DNA from: DAITPV01 sp050692555
GTDB lineage: Bacteria; Actinomycetota; UBA4738; CALAEC01
DNA: 64,000 nt
Reading direction: 5' to 3'
NCBI GenBank assembly: GCA_050692555.1
Contig: JBOGVS010000011.1
Span: 10,939-74,938, forward strand
Part shown: piece by piece, positions 1-8,373 of the stretch
Layout: each line of letters opens with the position of its first letter
How positions within the stretch are numbered: the stretch's first letter is position 1
The notes under the pieces: model-generated
Told to the model about the DNA's origin: nothing
The model's input: only the letters and a program-made list of their open reading frames with translations
Database searches by the model: none
Translations under genes and position numbers: made by a program

Positions 1-4
1 CGAG

Positions 5-1450
5 CTACGCCGCGCGGATCCCGGGGCCGGCCGTCCCGCCGGTCAGGCTGAATGCGTCCATCCCTTGCCGCCGGAGGTCGTGGGCCACGGCCTCCGACCG
101 GTTCCCGTGGGTGCACACGAACACGTAGGTCCGGGAACGGTCCAGGCCCGGAGCCCAGTCGCCCACCCGGCTGAACGGCAGGCGGAGGTGGCCCACGGTT
201 CCACCCTCCTGAGGCTCTCGGACGTCCACGATCACCGCGCCATCGGGCACCACTTCGACCACGTGCGCCGGCGGTGGGCCGGGCACCCAGGCCGTGAGGT
301 CCACCGTCTGGCGGCTCTCAATCGCCGACACCAGGAAGGACTCGTCGAGCGCACCCTCCGCCCCGACCACATCTCGAAGGCGTGCCGCGGTCTCCACCCG
401 TCCGGTGGCGATGTCGCAGTGCTCCTGGACCCGCTCGGATGCATCGTGGGTCCCGATGGCCCGGGCCCGGCGGAGGATCTCCTCCTTGTCCATCCCGATC
501 AGTGGCCGGAGCACCGGCATGCCGATGGACTCCTCGGCGACGGCGAGGTTGTGCAGCGTCTGGGTGGACACCTGGCCGAGAGACTCTCCGGTGATCAGGG
601 CCTCGGCCCCCACCGCCTCCGCCGCCAGGGTCCCGGCCCGGTACATGGCCCGCTTCAACACCACCTGACGGATCGAGGAGGCCACCCGGGCGCGCAGCGC
701 CGCCACCACCGGCGCGAGGTCCACCACCTGGGCCCTGGGCTCACGGCCCGGCGACCACCGGGTGACCAGGTCGCGGGCCACGGTGAGCGCGGCGTCGACC
801 TGCCCACACCCCCCCAGATCGAAGACCAGGAGCTCCAGGGCGATCCCCCGGCGCATGGCCATCCACGACGCCACCGGCGAGTCGAACCCGCCGGAGAACA
901 GAGCCACGGCCTTCCCGCCGGTGCCCAGAGGGAGCCCGCCGGCCCCGGGCGCCGCGTCCAGCACCACGTACGCCAGGTCGTCCACGATCTCGAGCCGAAC
1001 CTCGACGGCGGGGTCGTCGAGATCCACACCGGCCGAGCCGGGAAGCAGCGCCGTCCCCAGCGCCACCGCGACATCCGGCGAGCGGAACGGGTGCGTTCCC
1101 GACCGCTTCACCCGGACGGCGAAGGTCCGGCCGGCTACCCGGTCCCGGTTCAGAGCCGCGACCCGGTCCACCAGCTCGTCGAGGGAGCCGAACGGCACCA
1201 CGGCGACCTCGGAGACCGAATGGAGTCCGAACACCCTGCCGAGGACCTCCATGGCCCCGGGGCGGTCCGGGGTCCGGGCGAACAGCCGGCTCCACCGGGC
1301 TTCGACTTCACCGGGCACGCCGGCTCGCGTGAGGGCCTTGCGGGCGTTGGCGGACAGCACCCGGAGGAACCGCCGCCGGGTCCGGGCCGACTTCGTCCCC
1401 AGCTCGCCGGCGATCTTCAGCATCAGGATCCGTTCGTCCACGGATCCCAT
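5..1450 (-). CDS. thiI: tRNA 4-thiouridine synthase ThiI with C-terminal rhodanese domain
   Basis: Cytoplasmic enzyme that adenylates U8 of tRNA and transfers persulfide sulfur to make 4-thiouridine; family members can also serve thiazole synthesis. The 481-residue protein starts MGSVDERILMLKIAGELG, which fits the ThiI N-terminal ferredoxin-like/THUMP region. The ATP-pyrophosphatase PP-loop SGGFDSP lies at residues 186-192. A rhodanese domain closes the protein, with the likely persulfide cysteine at residue 446 in VCTHGNRS. Length and domain order match the long, E. coli-like form. It is complete, with TAG at the left edge. It follows the steroid operon by about 30 bases on the same strand, with no obvious role in it, and may be read through from that operon. 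Confidence 0.9.
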   Translation of the reverse strand: MGSVDERILMLKIAGELGTKSARTRRRFLRVLSANARKALTRAGVPGEVEARWSRLFARTPDRPGAMEVLGRVFGLHSVSEVAVVPFGSLDELVDRVAALNRDRVAGRTFAVRVKRSGTHPFRSPDVAVALGTALLPGSAGVDLDDPAVEVRLEIVDDLAYVVLDAAPGAGGLPLGTGGKAVALFSGGFDSPVASWMAMRRGIALELLVFDLGGCGQVDAALTVARDLVTRWSPGREPRAQVVDLAPVVAALRARVASSIRQVVLKRAMYRAGTLAAEAVGAEALITGESLGQVSTQTLHNLAVAEESIGMPVLRPLIGMDKEEILRRARAIGTHDASERVQEHCDIATGRVETAARLRDVVGAEGALDESFLVSAIESRQTVDLTAWVPGPPPAHVVEVVPDGAVIVDVREPQEGGTVGHLRLPFSRVGDWAPGLDRSRTYVFVCTHGNRSEAVAHDLRRQGMDAFSLTGGTAGPGIRAA

Positions 1451-1481
1451 CGTAGCGGAGGAAGCCGGCCCCTCTTCCCGA

Positions 1482-2681
1482 CTACGCCGGGCCCCCGCCG
1501 AGGGTCTCCCGGAAGGGAACGTCCTTGTCCGGGCGGGGGTCTCGGGGCATGCCCAGAACCCGCTCGGCGATCAGGTTGCGCTGGACCTCGTCGGTGCCGC
1601 CCCCCAGATGGAAGGCCTTGCTCCCCAGAAGGGCCCTCTGGATCCCCTCGTGGCCCCCGATCATGCCCAGGGAACCGAGGATCCCCACGCCGACCGTGGC
1701 GGAATCGGTGACCAGGTCGGCCAGCACCAGCTTCATGATCGACCCCTCGGCATCGGGGATCTGGCCTTGCGCCAGCTTCGACAGGATCCGCTCGTTCAGG
1801 AACTCCAGGATCCGGTTCTGGGTGTACACCCGCGACAGGGCCTGCCGGGTCAGGAACTCGTCCCCCGGACGGTCCCGGGCCAGGTCCACCAGGCTCTCGA
1901 ATGGAACGGCAAACCCCGCGGTGGCGGCCCCCAGTGAGACCCGCTCGTGCATCAGCGTGGTGACCGCCACCTTCCACCCTTCGCCGGGCTCGCCGACCCG
2001 GTTCGCGTCGGGGACACGGACCTCGGAGAGGAACACCTCACTGAAGTGGGACCCCCCGTCCATCTGGCGCAGGGGACGGACATCGACGCCGGCGCCGTGC
2101 ATGTCGACCAGCAGGTAGACCAGCCCTCGGTGCTTGGGCACATCGAAGTCTGACCGGGCCAGGAGGATCCCCCAGTCGGCCTCGCCGGCCCCGGAGCTCC
2201 ACACCTTCTGTCCGGTGACCACCCAGTCATCGCCGTCACGCACGGCGCGGGTGGTGAGGGCGGCTAGGTCGGACCCGGCTCCCGGCTCTGAGAACAGCTG
2301 GCACCAGATCTCGTCGCCGCGGAGCATCGGTCCCAGGCACCGGTCCTTCTGCTCCTCGGTCCCGTGGGCGATGATCGTGGGCCCGGCCATCCCGAACCCG
2401 GGAACGTTGAACGGGAAATTCGCTCGGGCCCGAGCCTTCTCCTGTTGCCACACGGCCGACTCCACCGGGCCGAACCCTCGCCCCCCGTGCTCCACCGGCC
2501 ACGCCGGAGCGCCCCAGCCGCCGTCGGCCAGCGTGCGCTGCCAGGACCGCTGCTCCTCGAGTGTGGGCTCCCGGCCTTCGTCCAGCCCCACGCTCCGTTT
2601 CCACGCCGGGAAGTGCTCCTCGAGCCAGGCCCGGGCCTCGGCCCGGATGGCCGCGTGCTCCGGGGACTCCCTCGACCTCAC
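1482..2681 (-). CDS. Acyl-CoA dehydrogenase, last gene of the 12-gene steroid operon
   Basis: FAD-dependent alpha,beta-dehydrogenation of an acyl-CoA, 399 residues. The three-domain ACAD fold is recognisable from FSEPGAGSDLA (flavin and substrate loop), VVTGQKVWSSGA and the C-terminal GGGTDEVQRNLIAERVLG. The start is a GTG whose last two bases lie in the TGA of the ltp2 gene ahead (GTGA overlap); the reading frame is open much further upstream, but that part is antisense or out-of-frame sequence of ltp2 and not coding. Position at the end of a KstR-type operon supports a steroid side-chain or ring acyl-CoA as substrate. I cannot assign it to one mycobacterial FadE. Confidence 0.85.
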   Translation of the reverse strand: MRSRESPEHAAIRAEARAWLEEHFPAWKRSVGLDEGREPTLEEQRSWQRTLADGGWGAPAWPVEHGGRGFGPVESAVWQQEKARARANFPFNVPGFGMAGPTIIAHGTEEQKDRCLGPMLRGDEIWCQLFSEPGAGSDLAALTTRAVRDGDDWVVTGQKVWSSGAGEADWGILLARSDFDVPKHRGLVYLLVDMHGAGVDVRPLRQMDGGSHFSEVFLSEVRVPDANRVGEPGEGWKVAVTTLMHERVSLGAATAGFAVPFESLVDLARDRPGDEFLTRQALSRVYTQNRILEFLNERILSKLAQGQIPDAEGSIMKLVLADLVTDSATVGVGILGSLGMIGGHEGIQRALLGSKAFHLGGGTDEVQRNLIAERVLGMPRDPRPDKDVPFRETLGGGPA

Positions 2682-3844
2682 GGCCGGTCGACCCCCAGGA
2701 CCAGCCCGCTGGTGGGCACCCCGACCCCGGCCGTCACCAGGGCGTGCTCCACGCCGGGAACCTGGTTCACGGCCGTCCCCCGAACCTGACGGACCCCCTC
2801 CACGATGCCGTTCATCCCGTGGATGTAGCCCTCGCCGATCTGCCCCCCGTTGGTGTTGACCGGCAGTCGTCCCCCCGGGTCGATGTAGCCCTCCCGAACG
2901 AAGCCCGGGGCCTCGCCGCGGCCGCAGAACCCGAACGCCTCCAGCTGCATGAGCACGAAGGGGGTGAAGGGGTCGTAGATCACCGCGGTCTGCACGTCCT
3001 CCGGACCCAGCCCCGCCTCCGCCCACAGCCGCCGGGCCACCAGCTCCGCCTCCGGCAGGCCGGTGAGGTCGTCGCGGTAGTAGCTGGTCATCTCCTCCTG
3101 GCCCTTCGCGGAGCCCTGCGTCGCGGCCCGGATCACCGCCGGCGGATTGGGAAGGTCCCTGGCCCGTTCCGCGCTGGTGACCACCACGGCCGACGCGCCG
3201 TCGGTCTCTTGGCAGCAGTCCAGCAGGCGAAGGGGCTCGACGATCCACCGGGACGACCGGTGGTCCTCGAGGGTGATCGGCTTCCCGTGGAACCACGCCG
3301 CGGGGTTGGTGGCGGCGAAACGGCGGTGGGACACGGCCACCCGTCCGAGGTCTTCCTCGGTGGCGCCGTAAGCGTGCAGGTACCGCCGGGCGAACATGGC
3401 CACCCAGCCGGCCGGGGTGGTCAGCCCGAACGGGATGTACCAGCTGTAGTGGATCGTCGAGGCCGTCGGCTTGGAATGGGTGCTGGTCCCGAACCGTCTC
3501 CAGGAGCGACCGTTGAGAGCCCGGTAGCACACCACCACGTTCGCGGCCCCGGTGGCCACGGCCATGGCGGCCTGGTGGACGGTGGCGCACGCCGCCCCCC
3601 CGCCGTAATGGACCCTGCTGAAGAACGTGAGGTCGCCGGCCCCCACGGTCCTGGCCACCTCGATCTCCTCGTTCGTGTCCATCGAGAACGTCACCAGGCC
3701 GTCGACCTCGGAAGGGTCCAGGCCGGCGTCGTCCAGGGCGGCGGAGACCGCCTCGGCCGCCAATCGGAGCTCGGAGCGGCCGGAGTCCTTGGAGAACTCC
3801 GTGGTCCCCACCCCGGCGATGGCCGTCCGGCCGGAGAGGTTCAT
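2678..3844 (-). CDS. ltp2: Ltp2-type steroid side-chain aldol-lyase (thiolase fold)
   Basis: 388 residues. Closely resembles mycobacterial Ltp2, which cleaves 17-hydroxy-3-oxo-pregnene-20-carboxyl-CoA to the C19 steroid and propionyl-CoA. Visible family stretches include SGRSELRLAAEAV, HYGGGAACATVHQAAMAVA, EPLRLLDCCQETDGA and IHGMNGIVEGVRQVRG. In characterised systems Ltp2 works only with the DUF35 domain of ChsH2, which is encoded three genes ahead here. The ATG overlaps the chsH1 stop (ATGA), and the stop overlaps the next gene (GTGA), so translation is likely coupled. Thiolase-fold proteins of this group lack a classical thiolase catalytic cysteine set; the retro-aldol function is inferred from family resemblance and context. 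Confidence 0.9.
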   Translation of the reverse strand: MNLSGRTAIAGVGTTEFSKDSGRSELRLAAEAVSAALDDAGLDPSEVDGLVTFSMDTNEEIEVARTVGAGDLTFFSRVHYGGGAACATVHQAAMAVATGAANVVVCYRALNGRSWRRFGTSTHSKPTASTIHYSWYIPFGLTTPAGWVAMFARRYLHAYGATEEDLGRVAVSHRRFAATNPAAWFHGKPITLEDHRSSRWIVEPLRLLDCCQETDGASAVVVTSAERARDLPNPPAVIRAATQGSAKGQEEMTSYYRDDLTGLPEAELVARRLWAEAGLGPEDVQTAVIYDPFTPFVLMQLEAFGFCGRGEAPGFVREGYIDPGGRLPVNTNGGQIGEGYIHGMNGIVEGVRQVRGTAVNQVPGVEHALVTAGVGVPTSGLVLGVDRP

Positions 3845-4257
3845 GCCGCCCCCGCTGCGAACGTCAGGTGCACCTTGGCCGAGACGTGCTCGCCGAGGTC
3901 GTTGGCGCCGCGGACCTCGACGTCCACCTCGTCTCCCTCCACCGCGGTCACCCGGCCGGTCATCCGCATGGTGTCCCCGGGGTAGTTGGGAGCCCCCAGG
4001 GACAGAGACACCTTCTTGAGGATGGCGTCCGGGCCCGCCCAGTCGGTCACGAACCGGCCCACGAAGCCGTTGGTAGTGAGGATGTTCATGAACACGTCCC
4101 TGGCTCCCCGGGCCCGGGCCAGGCCGGGGTCGTGGTGCACGTCCTGGTAGTCCCGGGAGGCGATGGCCCCCGCGACGATGAGGCCGGTGGTGATCTCCAC
4201 GGTGAGCGGTGGGAGCTCGTCGCCCACCCTGGCCTCCGGGCGCGCCGGCCCGCTCAT
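3841..4257 (-). CDS. chsH1: MaoC-like enoyl-CoA hydratase subunit ChsH1
   Basis: 138-residue single hot-dog protein. In mycobacteria ChsH1 pairs with the MaoC domain of ChsH2 to hydrate the 17(20)-ene of the C22 side-chain CoA ester. The segment ATALASRDYQDVHHD-like (here AIASRDYQDVHHD) carries the family's Asp and His, and FVTDWAGPDAILKKVSLSLG matches the following helix-strand region. The ATG overlaps the fadE28 stop by ATGA and its own TGA overlaps the ltp2 ATG. Unlike the mycobacterial igr order, fadE28 sits between chsH2 and chsH1, so the two hydratase halves are not adjacent. Confidence 0.9.
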   Translation of the reverse strand: MSGPARPEARVGDELPPLTVEITTGLIVAGAIASRDYQDVHHDPGLARARGARDVFMNILTTNGFVGRFVTDWAGPDAILKKVSLSLGAPNYPGDTMRMTGRVTAVEGDEVDVEVRGANDLGEHVSAKVHLTFAAGAA

Positions 4258-5363
4258 CCCTTCCTCATCTCCGCTCCCAGCCGAGCCAGGTGCCGGTTGG
4301 CCCCGCCAAGGGTCAGCTCAACCAGCTTCGACCACCGGGTGTAGCGGTACAGCGGATACTCGACATCGACCCCGATGCCGCCGTGGAGATGCTGGGCAGC
4401 GGCCAGGACCCGCTGCCCCGCCTCGGCGGCCCAGAACTTGGCTACGGCGACGTGCTCGGCTGCGGGCAATCCCTCCGACAGCCGCCACGCGGCCTCCCAC
4501 ATCGTCCATCGCATGGCCTCGACGTCGATGTACGAGTCTGCGGCGCGCTGCTGCACGGCCTGGAAGCTGGCCAGAGGCCGCCCGAACTGCTCGCGGCCGG
4601 TGGTGTACTCGGCGGTCAGGTGAAGAGCTCGCTCCGCCAGCCCCACCTGGAGGGCACACAGCCCCACCGTGGCTCGCTCCGAGATCCACGTGGCGGCGGC
4701 GGGATCAGTGCCCGGCGCCGCGAGGCTCTCGCCATCCGCTCCGCTCAGCGTCAGCTCGAATCTCGGCTCGCCGCCGGTGGCCTCCTGCCGGACCAGGGAG
4801 ACCCCGGAGCCCCCCGGGTCGACCAGGAAGATCCCGGTGTGACCTTCGGCGGTCCGGGCGGGGACCAGAACCCCGGCAGCCACGTGCGCCGCGGGGACCA
4901 TGGACACCGTTCCGTCAAGAAGCCACGAGGATCCGTCGCGGCTCGCCGACACCAACACCGGCGCGGGATCCTCTTCCTCCGGTTCGGCGAGCGCGGACGT
5001 GAGGATGACATCGCCTCGAGCGACCCCCGGGAGGAGCCGGCCTCGCTGCTCGTCGGTGCCGAAGGCGACGACAGGGAGCGCACCGAGGACCAGAGCCGGC
5101 CATACCGGGACCGGGGCCACGGTCCGTCCGACCTCCTCGAGGAGGAGGCAGGCCTCCAGGATCCCTCCGCCGGAGCCGTCGTGCTCCTGGGGGACGGTGA
5201 TCCCCAGCAGACCGGCCCTGGCCAGCTCGGCCCACAGGGCCCGGTCGAACCGTTCGGGGCCGGCCTCCACCTCTCGCAGCCGGGCCGGCGTGACCTCCGC
5301 CTCCAGGATCTTCCTGGCCAGATCTCGAAGGGCCTCCTGTTCTTCGGTGAACGACAGATCCAT
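4254..5363 (-). CDS. fadE28: Acyl-CoA dehydrogenase subunit, FadE28 (ChsE1)-like
   Basis: 369 residues starting MDLSFTEEQEAL; the frame is open 29 codons further upstream but this ATG follows a GGAGG-containing leader and gives the canonical ACAD N-terminus. FadE28 and FadE29 form a heterotetramer that dehydrogenates 3-oxo-pregnene-20-carboxyl-CoA. The C-terminal HLHGGIGVDVEYPLYRY closely matches the FadE28-type small subunit, while the middle is diverged, as expected for a subunit that supplies less of the flavin site. It lies between chsH2 and chsH1, a rearrangement of the mycobacterial order. The 31-base gap ahead of it holds a GC-rich dyad that is repeated before the ltp3-like gene. Confidence 0.85.
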   Translation of the reverse strand: MDLSFTEEQEALRDLARKILEAEVTPARLREVEAGPERFDRALWAELARAGLLGITVPQEHDGSGGGILEACLLLEEVGRTVAPVPVWPALVLGALPVVAFGTDEQRGRLLPGVARGDVILTSALAEPEEEDPAPVLVSASRDGSSWLLDGTVSMVPAAHVAAGVLVPARTAEGHTGIFLVDPGGSGVSLVRQEATGGEPRFELTLSGADGESLAAPGTDPAAATWISERATVGLCALQVGLAERALHLTAEYTTGREQFGRPLASFQAVQQRAADSYIDVEAMRWTMWEAAWRLSEGLPAAEHVAVAKFWAAEAGQRVLAAAQHLHGGIGVDVEYPLYRYTRWSKLVELTLGGANRHLARLGAEMRKG

Positions 5364-5394
5364 CAGACGGCCCCCTCCGGGGCCACGCCCCGCA
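5364..5394 (-). repeat. Intercistronic GC-rich dyad/RBS leader, copy 1
   Basis: The gap between the chsH2 stop and the fadE28 start. On the minus strand it contains GGCCCCGGAGGGGGCC, a near-perfect inverted repeat that also carries the Shine-Dalgarno-like GGAGG about 10 bases before ATG. About three quarters of its bases match the gap at 10659-10690. It may set translation of fadE28 or mark an old duplication. Confidence 0.5.
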
Positions 5395-6378
5395 TCAGCC
5401 GTCCTTCCTCGGCCGGAACACCGGCACGGCCAGGTCTTCGTCCACCCCAACGAACGTCACCTCGACCGGCATCCCGATAGTCACCTCGGCGGGATCCACA
5501 TCCACGACGTTGGACACCAGCCGGGTGCCCTCCTCGAGCCCAACCAGTGCCACCACGAACGGGGGCTCGAATCCCGGGATCGGCGGGTGGTGGTGGACCA
5601 CGAAGCTGTAGACCTCCCCGCGGCCGGAGGCCCGGACGGTGTCCCATTCCGTCGACCGGCAGCGGGGGCACATGGGGCCGGGCGGGTGCCGGAGCTCGCC
5701 GCACGACGAGCACCGCTGGATGAGGAGCTCGCCCCGAGCAGCGCCCTGCCAGAAGAACTCGGTGTCCTGGTTCATCGCCGGCCGGGGACGCCGCTGCGCG
5801 ACCTCGGTCCCATCGGTACGCTGGGCGCCGTCGCCCGGGCGGAACTTGAGCAGGCCCAACACCTGCGTGCCCACCACGTCGCCGCGCTGGTCCGTGTACC
5901 TGATCCGGGTGGTGACGAAGTGACCGGAGCCCAGTGCCGTGCGCTTCTCCTCCGACACGTCCTCGACGATCGTGGTGGCGGTGATGGCGTCACCTGGACG
6001 GAGGTACCGGACGTATTCCTGCTCGGAAGACACGGCCACCACCGAGGTGAACCCCGCCTCGTCGAGGACCTCGAGTAGGCGGGGCATCGGAGCCCCCGGC
6101 CCCGGCCCCCCGTTCACGAACCCCCGCATGGTCCAGGCCTGGAGCATGGTGGGCGGGGCCACAATCCCGCCGTGGACCGACCGGGCCGCGACGTCCGCAT
6201 CGGTGTACAGGGGGTTTCGGTCACCGACGGCGTCGCACCAGTGCCGGATCATGGCCTCGTTCACCGGGTCCCTGGCCACCAGCGGAGAGCCGGCCTCCTT
6301 CCCCACGAACGACCGGAGGCGGTCCAGGAACGCGGCGTCCTGGGGTTCGGCCCGGGTAGCGGCCCCGGTCTCGCTCAC
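5395..6378 (-). CDS. chsH2: Bifunctional ChsH2: MaoC hydratase half plus DUF35 domain
   Basis: 327 residues, two modules as in mycobacterial ChsH2. Residues about 15-185 are a MaoC-type hot-dog domain that pairs with ChsH1. Residues about 205-325 are a DUF35 domain with a zinc ribbon (C223, C226, C237, C240) and an OB fold; in the known system this domain binds and activates the Ltp2 aldolase. The start is GTG, one base after the fadE29 stop. Co-occurrence with chsH1, fadE28, fadE29 and ltp2 makes the assignment firm. A flexible stretch rich in Gln, Arg and Pro (about 185-205) links the modules. Confidence 0.92.
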   Translation of the reverse strand: MSETGAATRAEPQDAAFLDRLRSFVGKEAGSPLVARDPVNEAMIRHWCDAVGDRNPLYTDADVAARSVHGGIVAPPTMLQAWTMRGFVNGGPGPGAPMPRLLEVLDEAGFTSVVAVSSEQEYVRYLRPGDAITATTIVEDVSEEKRTALGSGHFVTTRIRYTDQRGDVVGTQVLGLLKFRPGDGAQRTDGTEVAQRRPRPAMNQDTEFFWQGAARGELLIQRCSSCGELRHPPGPMCPRCRSTEWDTVRASGRGEVYSFVVHHHPPIPGFEPPFVVALVGLEEGTRLVSNVVDVDPAEVTIGMPVEVTFVGVDEDLAVPVFRPRKDG

Positions 6379-6379
6379 C

Positions 6380-7591
6380 TCAGGTCTCCGTGCCCACGGG
6401 AGCAGGGACCTCGCGCGGCGATCGGGGGAGCCCCAGCCCGACGGTGGCGATGATCTCTCGCTGAACCTCGTTGACCCCGCCCCCGAACGTCAGGACCAGG
6501 GCGGACTGGTACACCCGCTCGAGCCGGCCGGACAGCACGGCGCCCGGCGACCCGGCCCGCAGCGTCCCGGCCTGCCCCACCACCTCGAGCAGCAGCCGGT
6601 AGGCCTCCACGAACAGCTCGGAGCCGTACACCTTCACCGCGGAGGCGTCCGCGGGGTTGAGGACTCCGGAGGACAGCTCCCAGGCCAGCCGCCAGTTCAG
6701 GAGCCGGAGGGCGTCGACCTTGGCCTTCACCCGGGCCAGCGCCAGGCGGGCCCACGGCTCGTCGATCACCGGCCGGCCGCCGGGACCGTTCGTCTCCCGA
6801 GCCCAGGCCACGACGTCGTCCAGCAGCCCCTCGACCCTCCCGGGCGGGGCCAGGGCCACCCGCTCGTGGTTGAGCTGGGCGGTGATCAGCCGCCACCCCT
6901 CGTTCTCCTTGCCGACCACCGCCGAGGCGGGGACGTGGATGTCCTCGTAGAACGTGGCGTTGGTGCGTCCGCCGTCGAGTGTCTCGATCGGGGTAACCTT
7001 GAACCCGGGGAGCCCGGTGTCCACGATGAAGATCGTGATCCCCTTGTGCTTGGGCGCCTGGGGATCGGTCCGGGCGGCCAGCCAGATGTAGTCGGCGTCG
7101 TGGGCCCCGGTGGTGAACACCTTCTGGCCGTTGATCCGGTACCCATCTCCGTCGCGCACCGCCCGGGTGATCAGAGAAGCGAGATCGGTGCCCGAACCCG
7201 GCTCGGAGTACCCGATGGCGAAGTGGATCTCGCCGCGGAGGATCCCAGGGAGGAACTCGCGCTTCTGGTCCTCGCTGCCGAAAGCCATGAGGGTCGGACC
7301 CACGGTGTTCAGGGTGACCACGGGGATGGGAGCGGTCGCTCGCCGGGCCTCGGAGAAGAAGATGAACTGCTCGACCGCCCCGCGGCCCTGGCCCCCGTAC
7401 TCGGTGGGCCACCCGATGCCCAGCCAGCCGTCCTCGCCGATCTGCCTGGCGACACGCCGGTACACCGGGCCGCAGTGCTCGCCGGGACTGGGACCAAGCT
7501 CTTCCCTGATCTCGGGGGTGAGCAATCGATCGAAGTAGGCCCGGAGCTCGTCGCGGAGGGCCCGCTGCTCGGCGGTGTAGTCGAGGAACAC
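6380..7591 (-). CDS. fadE29: Acyl-CoA dehydrogenase subunit, FadE29/FadE26-like
   Basis: 403 residues, GTG start, three bases after the upstream SDR stop. The large-type subunit partner of FadE28: IGYSEPGSGTDLASL, NGQKVFTTGAHDADYIWLA and TFGGGVNEVQREII are strongly family-like. The first half (GAHDADYIWLA, PKHKGITI) resembles FadE29 (ChsE2), while parts of the C-terminal half (AYRLLLEVVGQAGTLR) recall FadE26 (ChsE4). I call it fadE29 because fadE28, chsH1, chsH2 and ltp2 surround it. The heterotetramer would introduce the double bond in the three-carbon side-chain remnant. Confidence 0.8.
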   Translation of the reverse strand: MFLDYTAEQRALRDELRAYFDRLLTPEIREELGPSPGEHCGPVYRRVARQIGEDGWLGIGWPTEYGGQGRGAVEQFIFFSEARRATAPIPVVTLNTVGPTLMAFGSEDQKREFLPGILRGEIHFAIGYSEPGSGTDLASLITRAVRDGDGYRINGQKVFTTGAHDADYIWLAARTDPQAPKHKGITIFIVDTGLPGFKVTPIETLDGGRTNATFYEDIHVPASAVVGKENEGWRLITAQLNHERVALAPPGRVEGLLDDVVAWARETNGPGGRPVIDEPWARLALARVKAKVDALRLLNWRLAWELSSGVLNPADASAVKVYGSELFVEAYRLLLEVVGQAGTLRAGSPGAVLSGRLERVYQSALVLTFGGGVNEVQREIIATVGLGLPRSPREVPAPVGTET

Positions 7592-7594
7592 GGG

Positions 7595-8371
7595 CTACCT
7601 CGGTACCGGGGCCGATCCGCCCCACCCGATGAACGCAGTGGCTCCGCCGTCGATGACGAAGTCGGCGCCGGTGAAGTAGCTGGACTCGTCGGAGGCCAGG
7701 AACACCATGAGCCCGGCCACGTCCTCGGTTCGTCCGACCCTCGCCGCCGGGATCTTCCCGAACAGCCCGTCGAGGTCCAGTCCGTCGAGACCCTGGGCCC
7801 GGACCATCGGGGTGTCGATCACCCCCGGGGCCACCGCGTTCACCCGGATCTTCGAGGGACCGAGCTCCACCGCGGCAGACTTGGTCATCCCCCGGATGGC
7901 GAACTTGCTGGCGCAGTAGGCCACCAGGCCCGCCGAGCCCCGGATACCCTCCACCGAAGAGACGTTGACGATCGAACCACCGCCGGCGTCCTTCATCGCA
8001 GGGACCGCCGTCCGCATCCCCAGGAACGCGCCGATCTGGTTCACCCGGATCACGGCCATGTAGTCGTCCAGCGAGGTGCCTTCCACGCCCCCGAACTTGA
8101 GGATCCCGGCGTTGTTGATGAGCACGTCGAGGCGTCCGAACCGGTCTCGGACCTCCGACACCCCGGAGCTCCAGTCGTCCTCGCTGGTCACGTCGAGAGC
8201 GAGGTAGTGAGCTCCGTCCCCCAGCTCGGACGCCAGGGCCTTCCCGGGCTCGGAGGCCACGTCGGCGATGGCCACCCCGGCCCCCTCCTCCACGAACGAA
8301 CGGGCCGTGGCCGCCCCGGATCCGCCCGCACCCCCGGTGATGAGCGCGACCTTCCCGTCGAGCCGGCCCAC
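7595..8371 (-). CDS. Hydroxysteroid-dehydrogenase-type short-chain dehydrogenase (FabG3-like)
   Basis: 258 residues from a GTG two bases after the preceding stop; the open frame extends upstream but only as shadow. Classical SDR: cofactor loop TGGAGGSG near residue 12, NNAG, catalytic Ser in NVSSVEG, and YCASK. The acidic residue at the end of the second strand (IADV) suggests NAD(H). The pattern PSKIRVNAVAPGVIDTPM and ASDESSYFTGADFVIDGG closely resembles mycobacterial Rv2002 (FabG3, a 3-alpha,20-beta-hydroxysteroid dehydrogenase). A role in side-chain or ring hydroxyl oxidation is inferred from operon context. Confidence 0.8.
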   Translation of the reverse strand: MGRLDGKVALITGGAGGSGAATARSFVEEGAGVAIADVASEPGKALASELGDGAHYLALDVTSEDDWSSGVSEVRDRFGRLDVLINNAGILKFGGVEGTSLDDYMAVIRVNQIGAFLGMRTAVPAMKDAGGGSIVNVSSVEGIRGSAGLVAYCASKFAIRGMTKSAAVELGPSKIRVNAVAPGVIDTPMVRAQGLDGLDLDGLFGKIPAARVGRTEDVAGLMVFLASDESSYFTGADFVIDGGATAFIGWGGSAPVPR

Positions 8372-8373
8372 GC

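Noticed and set aside
65..1711. Long plus-strand frame (548 codons) opposite thiI, and similar frames opposite many genes, such as 5939-8617
   Set aside because: High GC leaves antisense frames open. Their translations are rich in His, Arg, Gly and Pro with no domain, while the opposite strand has clear enzyme motifs.
4254..5450. Upstream extension of the fadE28 start to 5450
   Set aside because: The extra 29 residues are Trp/Cys/Gly/Arg-rich, overlap the chsH2 end and leave out the ribosome site next to the inner ATG.
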